A stretch of 64,000 nt of DNA from Guyanagaster necrorhizus (lineage: Eukaryota > Basidiomycota > Agaricomycetes > Agaricales > Physalacriaceae): NCBI RefSeq assembly GCF_019112545.1, contig NW_025064893.1, positions 62,001 through 126,000 on the forward strand. Direction: 5' to 3'. Position 1 is the stretch's first letter, and every line of letters starts with the position of its first letter. The notes beneath the pieces are model-generated. The model was not told where the DNA came from and did no database searches. It saw nothing but the letters and a program-made list of their open reading frames with translations. This document shows positions 35,929-48,849 of this stretch, piece after piece. The position numbers and the translations under genes are program-made.

Positions 35929-37966
35929 ATGTCTTCTCTTCAGGATGAATGGCAGCATTCAGGGATCTTGGAAGAAAAAAGGGTCTCTTCGCCTGTAGTC
36001 TCCTCGGAAGTGGCTCGAGTCGACAGAGCTATTGTGGAGCGCGCTGATGTCTTCGATCCGCTGATATCAAAGCTTTGTAAGAGTGGTGTCGAAGGGAGAG
36101 GAGTGGAAAGAGTCAGATGAACGAGATTGAAAACATACTTGGAACATGTGAGCACTTGTTTGCTAGCACCGGCTTGTACTTAGCTCCATGATTAGCATTT
36201 ACTTTTGGACGTGAGCGAAATCTTTCGCCGAAGCACTAAATGATATTGATCGTTGATGCATCATGTCTTCAGATCTGCTGATCTGCTAATCTTGTCCTTT
36301 CGAACTTATCCATTGGTATTCTTGCGCAAGATATATATTCCTTGACATTTCCGTGAATCTTTCCATGGACCGGAGGTACTTGTTTACTTTCTCCTTTGTT
36401 ACGGCCATGTGGTCGCCGCGATAGTAGTCTTTGGCTTCGTATCAGCGGTGCTCACATCTCTTGTAGGGACCCTTGGACCAAAAACCGGGCTTTGCACGAT
36501 GATTATTGCGCGCTTCAGCTCCGGCTACCTCGGTGGAATCGTGTATTCTATACTCAATGTTCTATCTCAGTGAGAAACCATCACGCCATCTTTCTCGCGC
36601 TCGTGTTCTTCTGCCTGTAGACTCGGATTTGTAGTTACGTGTATCATTCTTGGCGGTCAAACTCTCGCATCGGTCAACACGGGTTCTCTTCCTCTTGTCG
36701 TTGGCGTTATCATTGTTTCTATTTGCAATCTTATCCCGTGTTTTATTGGATATGATGTGGTCCACATTTACGAAAGATACGCATGGATCCCTCTCCTCGT
36801 GGTAATGTTTTTGCTTTGGGGATTGGGCGGCCATACAGGTTTCGATATTCAAGCACAGAAATCTGCTGAGGAGTCCGGACGGGCACTAACCGCAAATGTA
36901 CTGAGCTTCGGTGGAGCGTGTTCTGTTCTACTGTAGGTGTCAGTATTATCTTCGAAGAATTAATACTTCTTTGGCTTAGTTTCTTCTGGTGGGGGACCTG
37001 TTCGGCGGATTATACACTGCCGGCTTCCAGTAAACACACGTTCGACGAAAGTTTTTCTTACATTTTTTCGGGATTTATGTTCCGACTTCTTTCGCTGAAA
37101 TTCTTGGTGCGGCATTGATGACCATCACAAAGCCCGGGTACCCCGAATCCTTTGAAAGCGGAAGTTTGAGCGGTCTCCTCGGCCAGATCCTGACGCCTTG
37201 GAAAGGCTTCGGAAAGTTCTTGCTCGTCGTTCTGGCATTGTCTGTCATGTAGGTGACTAGGCTTCTAGCGTTGAATCTCGGAGTAATTCATTTTGCACCA
37301 GCACTAATAACATCCTGAACACTTACTCCGTCGGACCGTCTGTCTAGGCTCTCGGCCGTCCGTTAGCGAAAATCCCTCGCATATGTTGGACTGTTATTGG
37401 GTGGATAACATATACCGTGGCGGGCGTTGCGGGCCGGGAGCATTTCGCCGAGATCCTATCTAATTTTCTCGCCATCCTCGGATACTGGTCATCGTTCTCC
37501 ATCGTTGGCGTCCTCGAAGAGTACTATATTTCTGGGAGAAGGACTGTTCCTCTTGGCGGATATAACCTAGACGATTGGGACTCCCGAGCGGCCAGTCAGA
37601 TGCGATTTATGTTTCGGTTATTGAGACCGTCTTGAATCTTAATGCTTGGACAGACTGCCAGTTGGAATTGCTAGTATATTGGCAGGATGCTTTGGCGCTC
37701 TTGGGGCCATCATTGGGCTGTCTGAAGTAGGAAATATATAGCTTCGCCTCGTTCCAGAAAATGACCTTTGTATTTAGGTTTGGTACACCGGTCCGATAGG
37801 GAAAATGACTGGCGACGCAGATGTAGGATGCGAGGTGAGATTTGCGTTTGTTGGCTGTCCGGACTGTTACCTGTTCTGACGATATTCGTCTTAGCTCGCG
37901 ACTGCCTTTTCTGCTATAACCTATCCGCCATTCAGATGGCTCGAAATCAGGAATTTTGGGAGATGA
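35929..37966 (+). pseudogene. NCS1 family nucleobase (purine-cytosine) permease, broken
   Basis: The N terminus at ATG 35929 ends with SGVEGRGVERV, the conserved motif before the first membrane span of fungal NCS1 transporters. Further blocks, joined by GT-AG introns, are TLGPKTGLCTMIIARFSSGY (about 36465), LGGQTLASVN and SLPLVVGVIIVS, GYDVVHIYERYAWIPLL (about 36750), then SGSLSGLLGQILTPWKGFGK, NNILNTYSVG, ILSNFLAILGYWSSF, WYTGPIGK and a C-terminal FRWLEIRNFGR ending at 37966. It is broken by a frameshift after ERV (about 36112), one near the T run at about 37065 and an in-frame TAG near 37345 (CAG expected). The family imports purines, cytosine or allantoin across the plasma membrane. Confidence 0.82.
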
Positions 37967-38149
37967 TATAGATTTCAATACAAGAAGCAGCGCTATAGAG
38001 ATATTTGACAACAAGAATGTAGCTAACTGACGTCTCCATTGTCCCATTTCCTAATTGCCTGATAACAGAAATAAGAACGTAAATAATTTTTTGTCACGTG
38101 AATGACGAGAACGCGTACCGAAAACAGTCGCTCTGAAGTGTTTTGGCCA

Positions 38150-39725
38150 CTATTCCTTTTTGCTATATGTAACCTCTAATCCTTCTTTACATAACTCCTG
38201 CCATCGTGCAGCCACTTGAGGATCATCTAGGACGAGCAGAGAGTCAAACCGAACTTGTAGCAATGACTCTTCTTCCGTTTGCCGCTTCCTCCGGGACGCA
38301 ATCATGTCCACAATCACTGCATGATTGACTGTGTTAGTAGACCCATGCAAATTGAGCATCGTCAGGTGAGGAAGAATGTTCTGGCGATCACTTCTCCGAG
38401 CGAGTTGCGAAATCAGTGCCTCCCCTATAACTACCACATGTAGGATCAACTGAATGAGGTTTCGAGTTTCAGATAGAAAGTGGATGAGACGTTTCGTGGT
38501 TTCCGTTCGGGCAGCGAGATTACAATAGATCACCAAATCCATAATCCGGTTATCAGGTGGTATAGCTGGGAATTCGACGGGTGCAAAGCGGTCGTATTGT
38601 AGAAAGAGCTGAGTAAGGTTTGGAACTGTCATGCACTTGAAAAGTCGGCAAATGGGTCTATATGCGAATGCTTATTCTTCTGCTGAGATGTAAGTAACTT
38701 TGGGTAAGAGGATATGGGCATCCAATTGTGGTGTGATCGTCCCTCTCCAGATTGCAAATGAAAGTCTCTGAAGGGATGCATCAATGCCTTGCACCCTCTT
38801 CAATATTTCCACGCTCTGCCAGTCGTAAAGCCCTGTGCTCCTCAGATCCGTCAATTGCTTCCAGGGCAGCTGAAGATAAGGTACAAGTCCAGGATATACA
38901 TCCAAAGATTTAAGAGAAGAGGCTAAGTGGAAAGTATTGATGGGAGAGAAATGTTCGGTGCCATGTCGAGTATCTCAGATGATCAAGGCAGAAAGGGAGG
39001 TGAGAGACCCAGCATTTGCAGAAAGAGAGTGCAACGTCTGAAGAGGCACAGCAATACGCAGCTGTTTCCATTGAGACATGCTCATGCGTAGCATCGGAAA
39101 GATTGGATGATCTGATAGATCGATGTTACTAGAAATGCTGATATTAAGGTCGCGTTTTAGCGCCCCCTGAAGATGCAGACCAATTTTGAACGACACAGAT
39201 ACTGCATTATTCTCTCCGTAGGAGGGGAAATAAAGAGATATTGAAGACCATAGGCATGACGCAGAGACAGCCACCAATCTCCATTGTTGAGAAACCTGAG
39301 AGATGGTCCATGGCGGTAACGTTCGTAATGGAATCATGAGGCAGGTAGGTGCTGCAGATGTCGTCCCAGTCTTTACAGCAACAGATGAAGATTTCGTATA
39401 GGACATCATCAGATAAAGTACGAATGGGATGTAACAGCATTTTGGAACTCCTGAGTTGCTCTGTAGCAACACCAAGTTCGCAAACAAGGCTATCGGGCAT
39501 TCCTTGGGCCTGGGCAATCCTCCGCTCAAGGTCCGCTACTGCACGAGAAGATTGAGCCGCGATTTCGGCCAGCTCCAAGCGTTCTTCAGGCGACGGGGGA
39601 GCATTTGATTTTCAGAGCTCTTTCGCCCTGGCAGAGAGTTGTTTCTGGACGATTTCTGGCCGCAAGGATATATGGCCAAAAGTAGCACATTCGCGAGTAG
39701 GCGGAAGATGTTCGATGGCTGCCAT
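38150..39725 (-). pseudogene. F-box/LRR protein, broken
   Basis: The probable start is ATG at 39725 (MAAIEHLPPTRECATFG). A coiled coil follows (LELAEIAAQSSRAVADLERR), then the F-box (HPIRTLSDDVLYEIFICCC at about 39380-39440). The next motif (PWTISQVSQQWRLVAV, then CLWSSISLYF) is in a different frame, so there is a shift near 39345. The LRR-like C-terminal half continues at 38975-39300, 38672-38905 and 38150-38632 (ending EVTYSKKE), with in-frame TGA near 39610 and 38975 and TAA near 38672. It has the same architecture as the intact gene at 22395-24038 but a diverged sequence. Confidence 0.82.
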
Positions 39726-42242
39726 ACCTTGCGTAATGTTCCGTAAGATTTATTGCTACTATTGTACGGATTTTAGACATACCTAGACGAAATTGTCCTG
39801 GATTTCAAGGGAATTTGCAAGGTGCCACTGTGCCAGTACGAAAACCACTGGACTACTGAATTAGTGGGGTCAGTATTCACAGTCACATCAGTTCTTAATA
39901 TTCAGCTTACTTTATCCACAGCGAAGTATAATATCAAATCCTACGGAGACACGAGAGATCTTGATAAAATTTGAGCTGAGGAAAAGAAAATTGTGAGAAA
40001 ACCTGGATCGTCGCGATTAGATACCAAACAACGACAAGCGAGCGCGTATATTCGCGCATCATTCCCTACTTCCATCATGTCCGCTGAGCTCTTCTTACAT
40101 CGTGTAACACATGCTTGGAGCCGCCCACTAATGCAAGGGAATTTTGCACCCATACCTGGATGCTGGTCATGCTTGTCATTTTCAAGGCCTAAATGGACTG
40201 CTCGCCCTGCAAGTCGGGCCGTAGAAGAAACAGTTCTATCATCGAGCGTTATTGAGGCCCAATTTCAGCGATCAGATGGAGAAGATGCTAAGGAATTAGC
40301 TTCAGTGTCGTGAATGGCCCTCAAGGTGTGTCTTCTCGTCTTTCTGTCACGACTTGCTTGACAACAATGATAGATTACTCGCCAACAAGGCCCTACCTTT
40401 GGTTTTGGCTGAGATTTACCGACATGTACCTTAGGAATGACATCACACGGTTCCTGGAGTCGTAGTATGAATCAGCGAAGGGGAGGGCAGCGGTGCGTTT
40501 ACGTTTGTTAGCTCATAGGTCGTTATTAATAACATTGGATAGGTACAGGCGGTTGTTGGGCATATCCAGCCCTTAATCATGGTCCAAGATGCGATTTTGA
40601 TGGGTAGCTGAGCTAGCCAGTCGTAGAGCTCGGCTATTCCTCTCCAGATGTTTAATATTGTCAAGTCGGGGAAAAGCCAGAAACCGAGAATCAAAACACT
40701 CGTATTTTCGTGGAACCCTGGCACATAAATAGTGCAATCTGCTGGAAGAATGATGTCAAGTTCCTTCAGATATAGCAACCATGCGACGGAGCTTTATATG
40801 GTCGGCTTCTAAGCGAAAGGAGCAAACTCTTCCTGGGGTTTCGACAGATGGTACCTCGCAATTGCATCGTTGAAAGGCGGCGACTGCGACACCGAGTTCG
40901 CAGTTTGCTATAATAATTGGCTCGGTACGTTAGTCTCCTGGATGGAAGATGCATTGTCCCTACTCCCCACCATAGGCTCATTTGCGCTGGGTTTACTGAT
41001 TTGCTCAGTTCAACGTTTTGTTTGATAGCTTCGTTAGAGGTACGGCACGTGCTTATGTTCCTTCCTTTATTTTCTGAATTCACCTGCCAGTCAGCTCAGT
41101 GTCGGCGGAGTAATTAGAACTGTCTCCGATCTTAGATCATTGTATCTGTGGTCCCACCGAGCATATCAGGATCTCAGTCAAATGGCATGAGAAGCACGGA
41201 GATTTCTCTAGCCAAAGGAGATTATTGGGTACATTTCTCTTAGTCGCTCTATTTATCTTCGATCCGCAGACGGTCATTCCTATTAGTATCAGTGCCACCG
41301 GGAGTCCGACCTCCGGATTCTAGATTCTTCAATTACGTTCCTGAAAACTTAAAGCAACGCAGCTGGCTGCGAAAGATCACCTGTCCGTTTTGCCTCTTCA
41401 CATTGACAATGACACCTCATGGCTCACGTTAGCCCGTGTACGCCTGAGTGTGCAAAAGAGGACTCGTCAGACGTCTAGCGAGGCCGAAGCAACTATGCAT
41501 CAGACATAGGTCTCTGTCATCTGTACGTAGTGTCCCTGCTTCTATCGCGTTCCTTGGTTTATGATATGTTAAGGTTCACGTAGGCCGACCCCGCCTGAAG
41601 TTGGTTCAACTTAGACGTCGTGTGTCACGTCGCTTTAGGGAGATCGTGAATTTCCACTGGATGTAAGAACTTGGCTACGCTGTATTGACATAACTGCTTA
41701 CGCTACCATTTACAGGCAGTGCTTTTTTGGCAATGTTTGTATCAGTGGAGCGTCTGTCTTTGGTTCTCTTGCATGCTCTGTTTACCCTCGGTCGAGCCAC
41801 AAAGTATCCCGCCCGATCAGAGAGGCCGTCCCGTGTCCAATATTCTTCATGGTGCCTTCATTACTAGACAGGGCCACGCTAGTTTGTGCCGCGAACCGCC
41901 TTCGCCTCCGGTATGTTCGCATGGAATGGACCACTGTTGGCCAAAATCACGTCTTTACGTTTTTTCTTCTGCTCTATGTTTTCCGTCTTCGGATGCGCTT
42001 TTTTACCGTCATCTCTTTAGTGTACCCGTCAAGTAAGCTGATCTCGATGCAAGGCTGAAATTGAAGGTACAAACTTCGCGTTTTGGCATGACTGACGGCT
42101 AATCTTATGTCCTTTCAGTCATAAACTGTGTTCTACTGTATTCCGCTGTCAAGATCATCTAAGAAGCCGAAGACGGCGAGATTCTATCTTACTTGCCTAT
42201 GTCGATCCTAGTTGAATATTTTTAATATTCCTGTTCGACCCA
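39726..42242. other. 2.5-kb stretch without a supportable gene
   Basis: ORFs up to 111 codons occur on both strands (39993-40313 +, 40443-40778 -, 41719-42036 +). None shows a motif I recognise. The minus-strand pieces at 40443-41083 are leucine-rich and could be debris of an F-box C-terminus, but no F-box is attached. Confidence 0.4.
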
Positions 42243-42759
42243 TGAAGACGCATCTTTCCCTCTCCCTCCTAGTCCTTCCCTCCCTCGTCGCCTCCACCAA
42301 GTAAATACTCGCGACCTACACGTCCGTGCTAAATACCTGGAGTACTTCAAACGTGCTACTCCATCGTGCTCGACGTGTACGGCGGCCTGGAAACGTTCGC
42401 TGCCCACTCCCGCTCTCGAAGCCGCGACGCGTGACATCCCAGTAGAGCAGGTCCTCCATCCGACGGAAATGGCCTCCTTTTTGACTGGTGGGGGGACTTT
42501 GTGTCGTACCGGCATACAAAATATGGAGAAATCAGTGGAAGGATCCAGATGCGGTACTATATATCGCTCCTAGGTACGCGCGATTAATAACATCCAGGGT
42601 GGAGCTGACGTTGAGCGCTATAGTACGGCATTCCGTGTAAAGGATCTAGAGGCTTTCGAGCTGGCGTTATTGGAAGATCCTATATTCGAGGAAATAAACA
42701 TTGAGGGTTACAGGATTATGAGGCGATGGATAGAGATGGCGGTGGAATATGCCTCTTAG
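42243..42759 (+). pseudogene. Secreted-protein-like relic, unidentified
   Basis: ATG 42243 opens a typical signal peptide (MKTHLSLSLLVLPSLVASTK) that stops after 20 codons. One base later, another frame continues for about 90 codons with six cysteines (ATPSCSTCTAAWKRS, PVEQVLHPTEMASFL) to a TAG near 42572. A third segment (LEAFELALLEDPIFEEI) ends near 42759. This looks like a small secreted, cysteine-containing protein gene disabled by indels, or a gene with introns I did not resolve. The family is not recognised. Confidence 0.4.
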
Positions 42760-43029
42760 GAGAGGTCTAGACCGTTAACTTGTACCTATGCCGCTGACAC
42801 ACTTCGGATCATTAGTATTCTGGGGCTATATTCCATTCATTGTACCCTTTCTTCTGTTACCAGGTTTCACTTGGCGTTTATTCGCTATGATTTTTAATGA
42901 CAGTCATGGAGCTAGTATTGTTCGCTACGGTTCTGAAATAATAAATTTCGAGGGGCGAGGGCAGTTTCGCGCCCACTCTTAGTAGATGACTTCATTTCGT
43001 TCAGACCAATATGAAGCCGCCGGCTGTTC

Positions 43030-45490
43030 TTATTGTGTACAGTATGTACACTAATATTAACTTCCATCGTTATGCTTCATGTCAGCTATCTGGCTTTTGG
43101 AAACCTCGCGATTATTTTGCCTAGTGAGGTTATTCGTGGGCGAAGCAACTCTGTCCCATCTAATATGGGCCAGGGAACACTGGTTACAATTCAGGCGGTG
43201 AATACCTTTTTTGTCCAGAGCATGTGCCGGAAATTGCCGATGAAGGTTGATTTTTTCCCCCTGGCGCTCTATCCGTTTGTCTGATGCCCATTCCATTTTT
43301 TTTTAGAAAAGACATCTTTAATTATCATATTTCTTTGGTTTATTCGTTTCCATGATTCTCTCATTACCCACTCTCACGCCACCCTACTGTGTTGGGCTCT
43401 TTGATAGATATCTCCTGATGTGCATGTCATGTCCTCCTGGTAGGTATATCACCTTGACGTTAAATATGAAACAGTGACGTGACTCAACTTGGACGAGGAC
43501 GGTGCTACTTCCGTCAAGTTTCTTCGTCGTCAAGGAATGAGCACAGCTCGACTGGTTTCATTGGATGGCGGTTATTTTCTTACTCAATGTCATCTTTTCC
43601 ATTGTAATGATATCTCTCTTTACATTCTACGTTCTTTTCTAATTATAGTTCCTGTTCTCAACGGTATGGGCTCAAAGCGATTTCGATTGGGGCACTGTTT
43701 GTTTGCCTTCTCTTCATCGAGAGACTGTTGCTCACGAATTCGGTTATAGATTGAACCAACGCGCAATTTATCACGGGTCGACTGCTACTCTTGCTATCAG
43801 TGTACGCGTTTCGAGGTATGCTTTCCCCCTTCTCGCTATGTCGTTCTTCATTAACGTTTCTCTCTTGCGACGGAAGGTGCCCATCGACTCATCGAATGAG
43901 GACGGCGAAAAGGCTGCTCTCACGTTGATAAAGTTTTCCGCTAAATCCGAGACTATAAAAGAACAGTACTGTTTAATCCTGGAGGTCCTTGCGGTAGTGG
44001 AGTCTCACTAGAAGCTTCGCTGGTTCATTATTTGCGTCTGTCATCGGGAACCAAAATTATCGGATTCGATCCTTGGAGTACGTCGGACCGCCTTTTCTTA
44101 TCAAGAGTTACAACCTAAACCGCGAGTGTTGTACCAGGGGTAGGCAATTCGATGCCTCGAGTTATGTGATAACCTCAACTCTATTTACGAGTCCCTTCTC
44201 ACCGAGCCAGTCCCGGCCGTATCCCCATCGTTCTACGGTGTCGTCGGCTAGAGTGTCTTGAGAACCGCAGGCAAGAACGCAGTGGACGAGCCTTACACCT
44301 GTTTCTCTGTTATTACCGAAGGTCTGGCTAGTCTGGTAGACGGGAATGGAAGCATAATTTAGAGATGCAGGCGACGGCGTACGACCCGTCTCCCGTTCAT
44401 GATAATTCATGGGAGGCGGAAATTTCTGTTTCCTGCGGTGACGCCTCGAATAACAAGGACTCTGTTACGGATCTATTTGCATATTGGTACAGTATCAAAG
44501 ATTTATCGACATTTTCTGACGTCCTTGTCGTTCAAAGGATCAGCTGCTCTTGCGTAGATTCCCTCTTCCACACATGTGTTGTACTCATTGCATCCTTCTT
44601 TAGTGGGGGGAAGTTCCATCGCGAAGATAGATTTACGGATGAGCTACTGGCTGTTAGCTGCAAAAATCACTTGGGTTTGTTCTGATGTATCCCATGTTAG
44701 GTCCTATCGCCGGAAACACCAGTTATCCTATCCTCGTTATAGGAAGCATGGCTGGTATGCACATCTATCCCCAGGCCCCCTTTCCTATTGACGTTAAATC
44801 TTCGTTCAGATCCCGTTACTCCCTCGCTATGTAAGTTCGCGACGCTACATGTCAGGCCTAATTTATTTATCCTTCTTCAAGGCAAAAAGACGTCCAGCAC
44901 ATTCCCCGGCTTCGTAGTCCTGACTCAAAACTCATCGGGGGTATGTAGCCGTTCGAACACAGATTTCGCACACTCGCTTTCCGTTGCTGTTAGCACGCAT
45001 CCCTAGCCGCTTCTTCAGCATGCACGCACACGTACGTTCAAGCGTATTTTCAAAACGGCACTCTGTCCGAAGAAGGAACGGTTTGTGAAGTCGAGTCTGA
45101 GCTGTTTCCAAACATGACTGGCAGTCAACGGCGTTCTTTCCTTGTTCGCAAATGACTCCAAACCTAGTTATGAATTCTTTCAGTTCATTCGAATCGTAAC
45201 CATACACCTTATTGGCCTTAACCTTCTTACTCTTTGCCGTATCATTTCTTGTTTGCTCCATTATTAAGGTTGGCCGCGTCTAGCTCATACATTGTTCTTT
45301 ATATTCGTCTGTTCATATCTACAGTTATTTTATATGTGCACTTCGAATTTAGTAAGTAGATAGGCAGTTCATGTTGGTGTAAGATACCCGTCCCCAATTA
45401 TCAAAGTTGATCCCTTTCTTTGTTATCTTTTATCTTACCTCCTGTGCTTTAGACCACCTTTTTTCGGTGTTTCCTCGTGGAGAATAATGC
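43030..45490 (+). repeat. Segmental duplication, left copy
   Basis: This region is alignable by eye with 48850-52110. Shared words include GGTTACAATYCARGCGRTGAAT (43183 and 48924 regions), ATATCTCCTG, TGAAACAGTG, the whole signal-peptide exon, the first introns of the hydrolase gene, and the 3' flank GTAGATAGGCAG. The left copy lacks about 0.7 kb of the gene's middle. The boundaries are approximate. Confidence 0.75.
43587..45155 (+). pseudogene. Tripeptidyl-aminopeptidase-like alpha/beta-hydrolase, decayed copy
   Basis: This is the paralogue of the intact gene at 49587-51828, in the same orientation and with the same exon edges. Recognisable parts are the signal-peptide exon (about 43600-43710, with an early TAA), exon 2, the PIDSSNEDGEKAALTLIK exon (43880-44010, frameshifted), the block from LNSIYESLLTEP onward (44175-44560), and the 3' exons (to about 45155). 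From about 44163 the sequence jumps from the start of exon 4 to the middle of exon 8, so the exons bearing the catalytic serine motif GFSHG are gone. It cannot be an active hydrolase. Confidence 0.85.
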
Positions 45491-46000
45491 GTGGGGGTTC
45501 TGAAACTTCTGATTGCCGTCTAGCTTACCGAAGGAGTCTCAGGCTTGTGCGACGCCAAATTTGGTTGTTCCTAATCAGAGGATATAAAGCAAGAAACAGG
45601 CTGAGCGTCAACTGAAGAATAACACCCGATTGCATTACAGCATGAGACAGTACATAGTGCGTCGCAGCAGATACTTTTGGTGGTAGTAACTAGTAAGCTG
45701 CGTCCTGACCCAAACACAAACCTAATGCAATATTAATTCTCATACTCTAAAGGAAATGTTGACAGGTGACTGTGATTGCACACCTTCACTATGGCTCTGA
45801 CTGCTATCTGCACTCGGCACACATGTTCTTCTGCTTTAGGGCACACTTATTCCTTTGAATGATGGTCTCTTAGTTTTTCTACAGAGGAACATGTATCAAG
45901 TGTAGCTCGAGCGCGTTGATACAGAAGTACACAAATACTGCATATTTTTCAAGGGCATTTCTTCGCAGAACTGTAGATCAGGATCAGGATCAGGGATGGC
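45491..46000. other. Intergenic, no gene seen
   Basis: No ORF of note. A short GATCAG repeat (three units) occurs at about 45976-45993. Confidence 0.5.
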
Positions 46001-46542
46001 TAATCTTTGTCATCGTCCCCTACGAGTTCCATTCCACCAAACAGTTCCAACCAATCATCAAGTCGTTCTTGAATGAAAGTATGTAGATCCCAGCCATCCT
46101 TCGACACGGCGTCATGGTCGCCGTCCCAGAGGTACATATCTGCATCGATCACCTCGCCATCTTCGCCGCGTTCGTTCAGTCCTTGCTTCTACTAGAGTAA
46201 GCTTGTAACTCTCTCCTTCAAAGTCGTCCAACTTTGTACGTTGTGAATGATTTCGGGGCCACAGGAGTAGGCCGTCGACAACGGAGGTGTCGGCGTGTTT
46301 GATTACGGCGGGGTAGTCTTTGCCATACAAGGAAAATCTGGAATATCCCTTCACATAAGCGGCTTGAACGAGAGTTTCGACCTCTCTCGTTTTCCTGGAG
46401 TCGCCTGTGAGGGCCCTTGCCAACAGTGGCATCACACAAAGAGTTCCGTACAGAAACAAAGGTCGTGGCTATGTTCAGATGAGCACCTACTGGGCAATGG
46501 CATACACAGACTGACCTGAGATGTACCCTTCTTAGTTGACAT
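46001..46542 (-). pseudogene. Gamma-glutamylcyclotransferase-like (AIG2/GGACT fold), frameshifted
   Basis: Exon 1 is 46542-46516 (MSTKKGTSQ), the intron is 46515-46469, and exon 2 starts at 46468. The hallmark FLYGTLCV lies at about 46459-46436. It is followed by VKGYSRFSLYGKDYPAVI and LDDFEGESYKLTLVE (the acidic catalytic region of this fold). Near 46165 the frame shifts by one base, and the other frame continues with DADMYLWDGD and FIQERLDDWLELF to TAG 46001-46003. The family cleaves gamma-glutamylamines or gamma-glutamyl peptides to 5-oxoproline. A single one-base shift could also be a sequencing error, in which case the gene would be functional. Confidence 0.75.
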
Positions 46543-48849
46543 ACGAGTAAATGCTGTGGAGGATTTTGGGACAATGAACGTGAAGCTCAAAGGATGACGG
46601 TTCAGATTCAGAGTGGTCGCAGTTGACGCGTCCCAGTAACATCACGTGAGCGTGACACATTGCCGACACCGCATGTTCCGTCAATACACCCGCGTCTTTT
46701 TACACGAACATTGCAGGTCGGTTTCCCCGGTTCGCATTTTTACACTAGATCTTAATTATATTCAGGAAAATTACAAAAGAGGTTACCTGAAAAGTATGCC
46801 ACAAGCATATCTTCTGATCTAAACATTGTTAACTGGGCAGGTTGTTTGGAGTCTGAACCTGATATTCTCTCCCCCATTCCGTTAAAACCAGTCTGCACCC
46901 CTCAGGTTGATTTTCTGCCCAGTCTTGAATAATGAAAGGTCTTACATCTGGTAATTGGATGGATAGTCGCTTCTACGGTATAACAACCCCCAGTCAGCAG
47001 TTCGTTTGGGCCTAAGTGTTGTTATCTAGTATACTGGTATGTGAACCATGTATGATGATCAGTCGACGTTTCCTCAATTCTGAAGCACCATCGACAGGAT
47101 ATGGGAGTAATCAACGGGCACTTTGTAGGGCCCGTTTGAAGAGGCTGCGTCATTGATACTCGCGACGACCGACATGTCTCATGGAAAGGCCCGACTGAAC
47201 ACCGCGCACGCACTGGCGGTTATTCATTCTTCTTACCTCGAGATTTGATATCAACGAGTTGTGCGGATCGATGTGGCATTACCTTATCCAGAATACAGTC
47301 AGCTCGGTATTCGATGAGTGGAGCGTTTGCATGAAGATCTTCTTATATGAATAGACTGATACGTCCATTGTCGATGCTCTAAAATGGAATGGCAGCAAAC
47401 AGAAGAGATCGGTGAAATATCTTGTCAGGAATCACTGATGTGTATTTATCAGCCCTGTTCTCTCGCATCGTTGATTATAGATCGTATCATCATCGCACTA
47501 TCTGAGCCTTTGCGGACTCTTTGGGGATACAAAGCTGTCGATACGAGCCTGGAGGACACAGCCGCCCCCCTGACCAGTGACCACACTGGGCTTCTTGACT
47601 TGGACTCGGATTAAATACGTTTAGTGAGCAGATTACTATAGCTAAACGGCAATGAACGAGGACAGATCCATAGATGATGCGGTTAAAGATAGCAAGGGAA
47701 ATCAAAGCTAGGAATAAAATACGAGCGACAAGAAGAGGTACAGAAGCTGGCGCAAAATCCACACTCGGGGTTTATCAAAACTCTTTGAGGCACACAAGCT
47801 TACGGGATAGGCCCGAGTGCTGCGAACTGCATGTTCAGGCCGCGGCTCTCCGAACTCCTCAGTCCTAATATTTCCGAGAGACAAGTGACGCGGGAAAAAC
47901 TGATGGTTTCACCTAGACCTTATCACAGCACGCAAAGACAAGCAGGCCCAGAATGTGCCGTCGATGCGACGAACAGAATCCTACTTTGCTTATCATCATC
48001 GTACGGAAAAATCGTGAATTAGAAGTGCACCATCGTCAGGATTATGGAGGGCATAATTCATCAGGATCCCAACAGTGCTGGATATGACTTGAATCCATTG
48101 GAAGGTGTGCAGAATCATCACGAGCCTATCTCTGTCACTAGATCTTCGGAGGAGTTGATGTACCCTTGTTCAGACTTTGATTTGTCGTAAACGGCGAACG
48201 CCGTCTCCTTTCCCCAAAGAACGTGGTGGGATAGTGCTCATTGGTGAATGGGCAGACGGGGATGTAGTCGCAAAATGAAGCTGGAGGAGTGGCATCGACG
48301 TGTAACTTTGCATGGACGAAGGTCTGGAGATAATGCGAGTATGGATCACTGACAGATCCCTCTAATTCTAATTCACATTAAAGGTGCCAGCTTCACACAT
48401 TCGTTTTCAAGACCGGGGGAAACGTGAGGCAGAAGTTGGTGGCGAAGTGGGGCGAAGTGGGGCGAAGTGGGTAGCACCTATAGATTAAATAAATAACGAT
48501 CCGTTTGGGGTGCGGCAAGGACTCCTGATGAACTCCGCACAGTTTGAAAGGCGCCCGTTTCTCTGATATCGAACCTAACTCTATAAATTTTCGCTTCACG
48601 GTCGGGGCAGACTGGACTTGAGATCTGCGTGATGTCAATAATCGTGAGCAGACGTCTGTAATATACGGCAGTGAAAACCGAACTTGGGATCCAGGTAACA
48701 GGTTACTGAGAGAATAGTTGTTTCAGTTTCCTGACACTTCAACATACAAACGCAAAATGAGGCACAAGAATCCCATTTTCACCTTGAACTACTTGTCTGT
48801 TGAAATTGAGCGACGTCAATGCCAGGAACAGAAGTGCTGCATGGTTTTC
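46543..48849. other. 2.3-kb stretch without a supportable gene
   Basis: ORFs are at most 90 codons (47384-47614 +, 47490-47762 -) with no motif. Apart from the short tandem repeat at 48441-48470, nothing is recognisable. Confidence 0.4.
48441..48470 (+). repeat. Short tandem repeat, 3 x 10 bp
   Basis: Three perfect head-to-tail copies of GGCGAAGTGG, preceded by a partial unit. No function is suggested. Confidence 0.9.
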
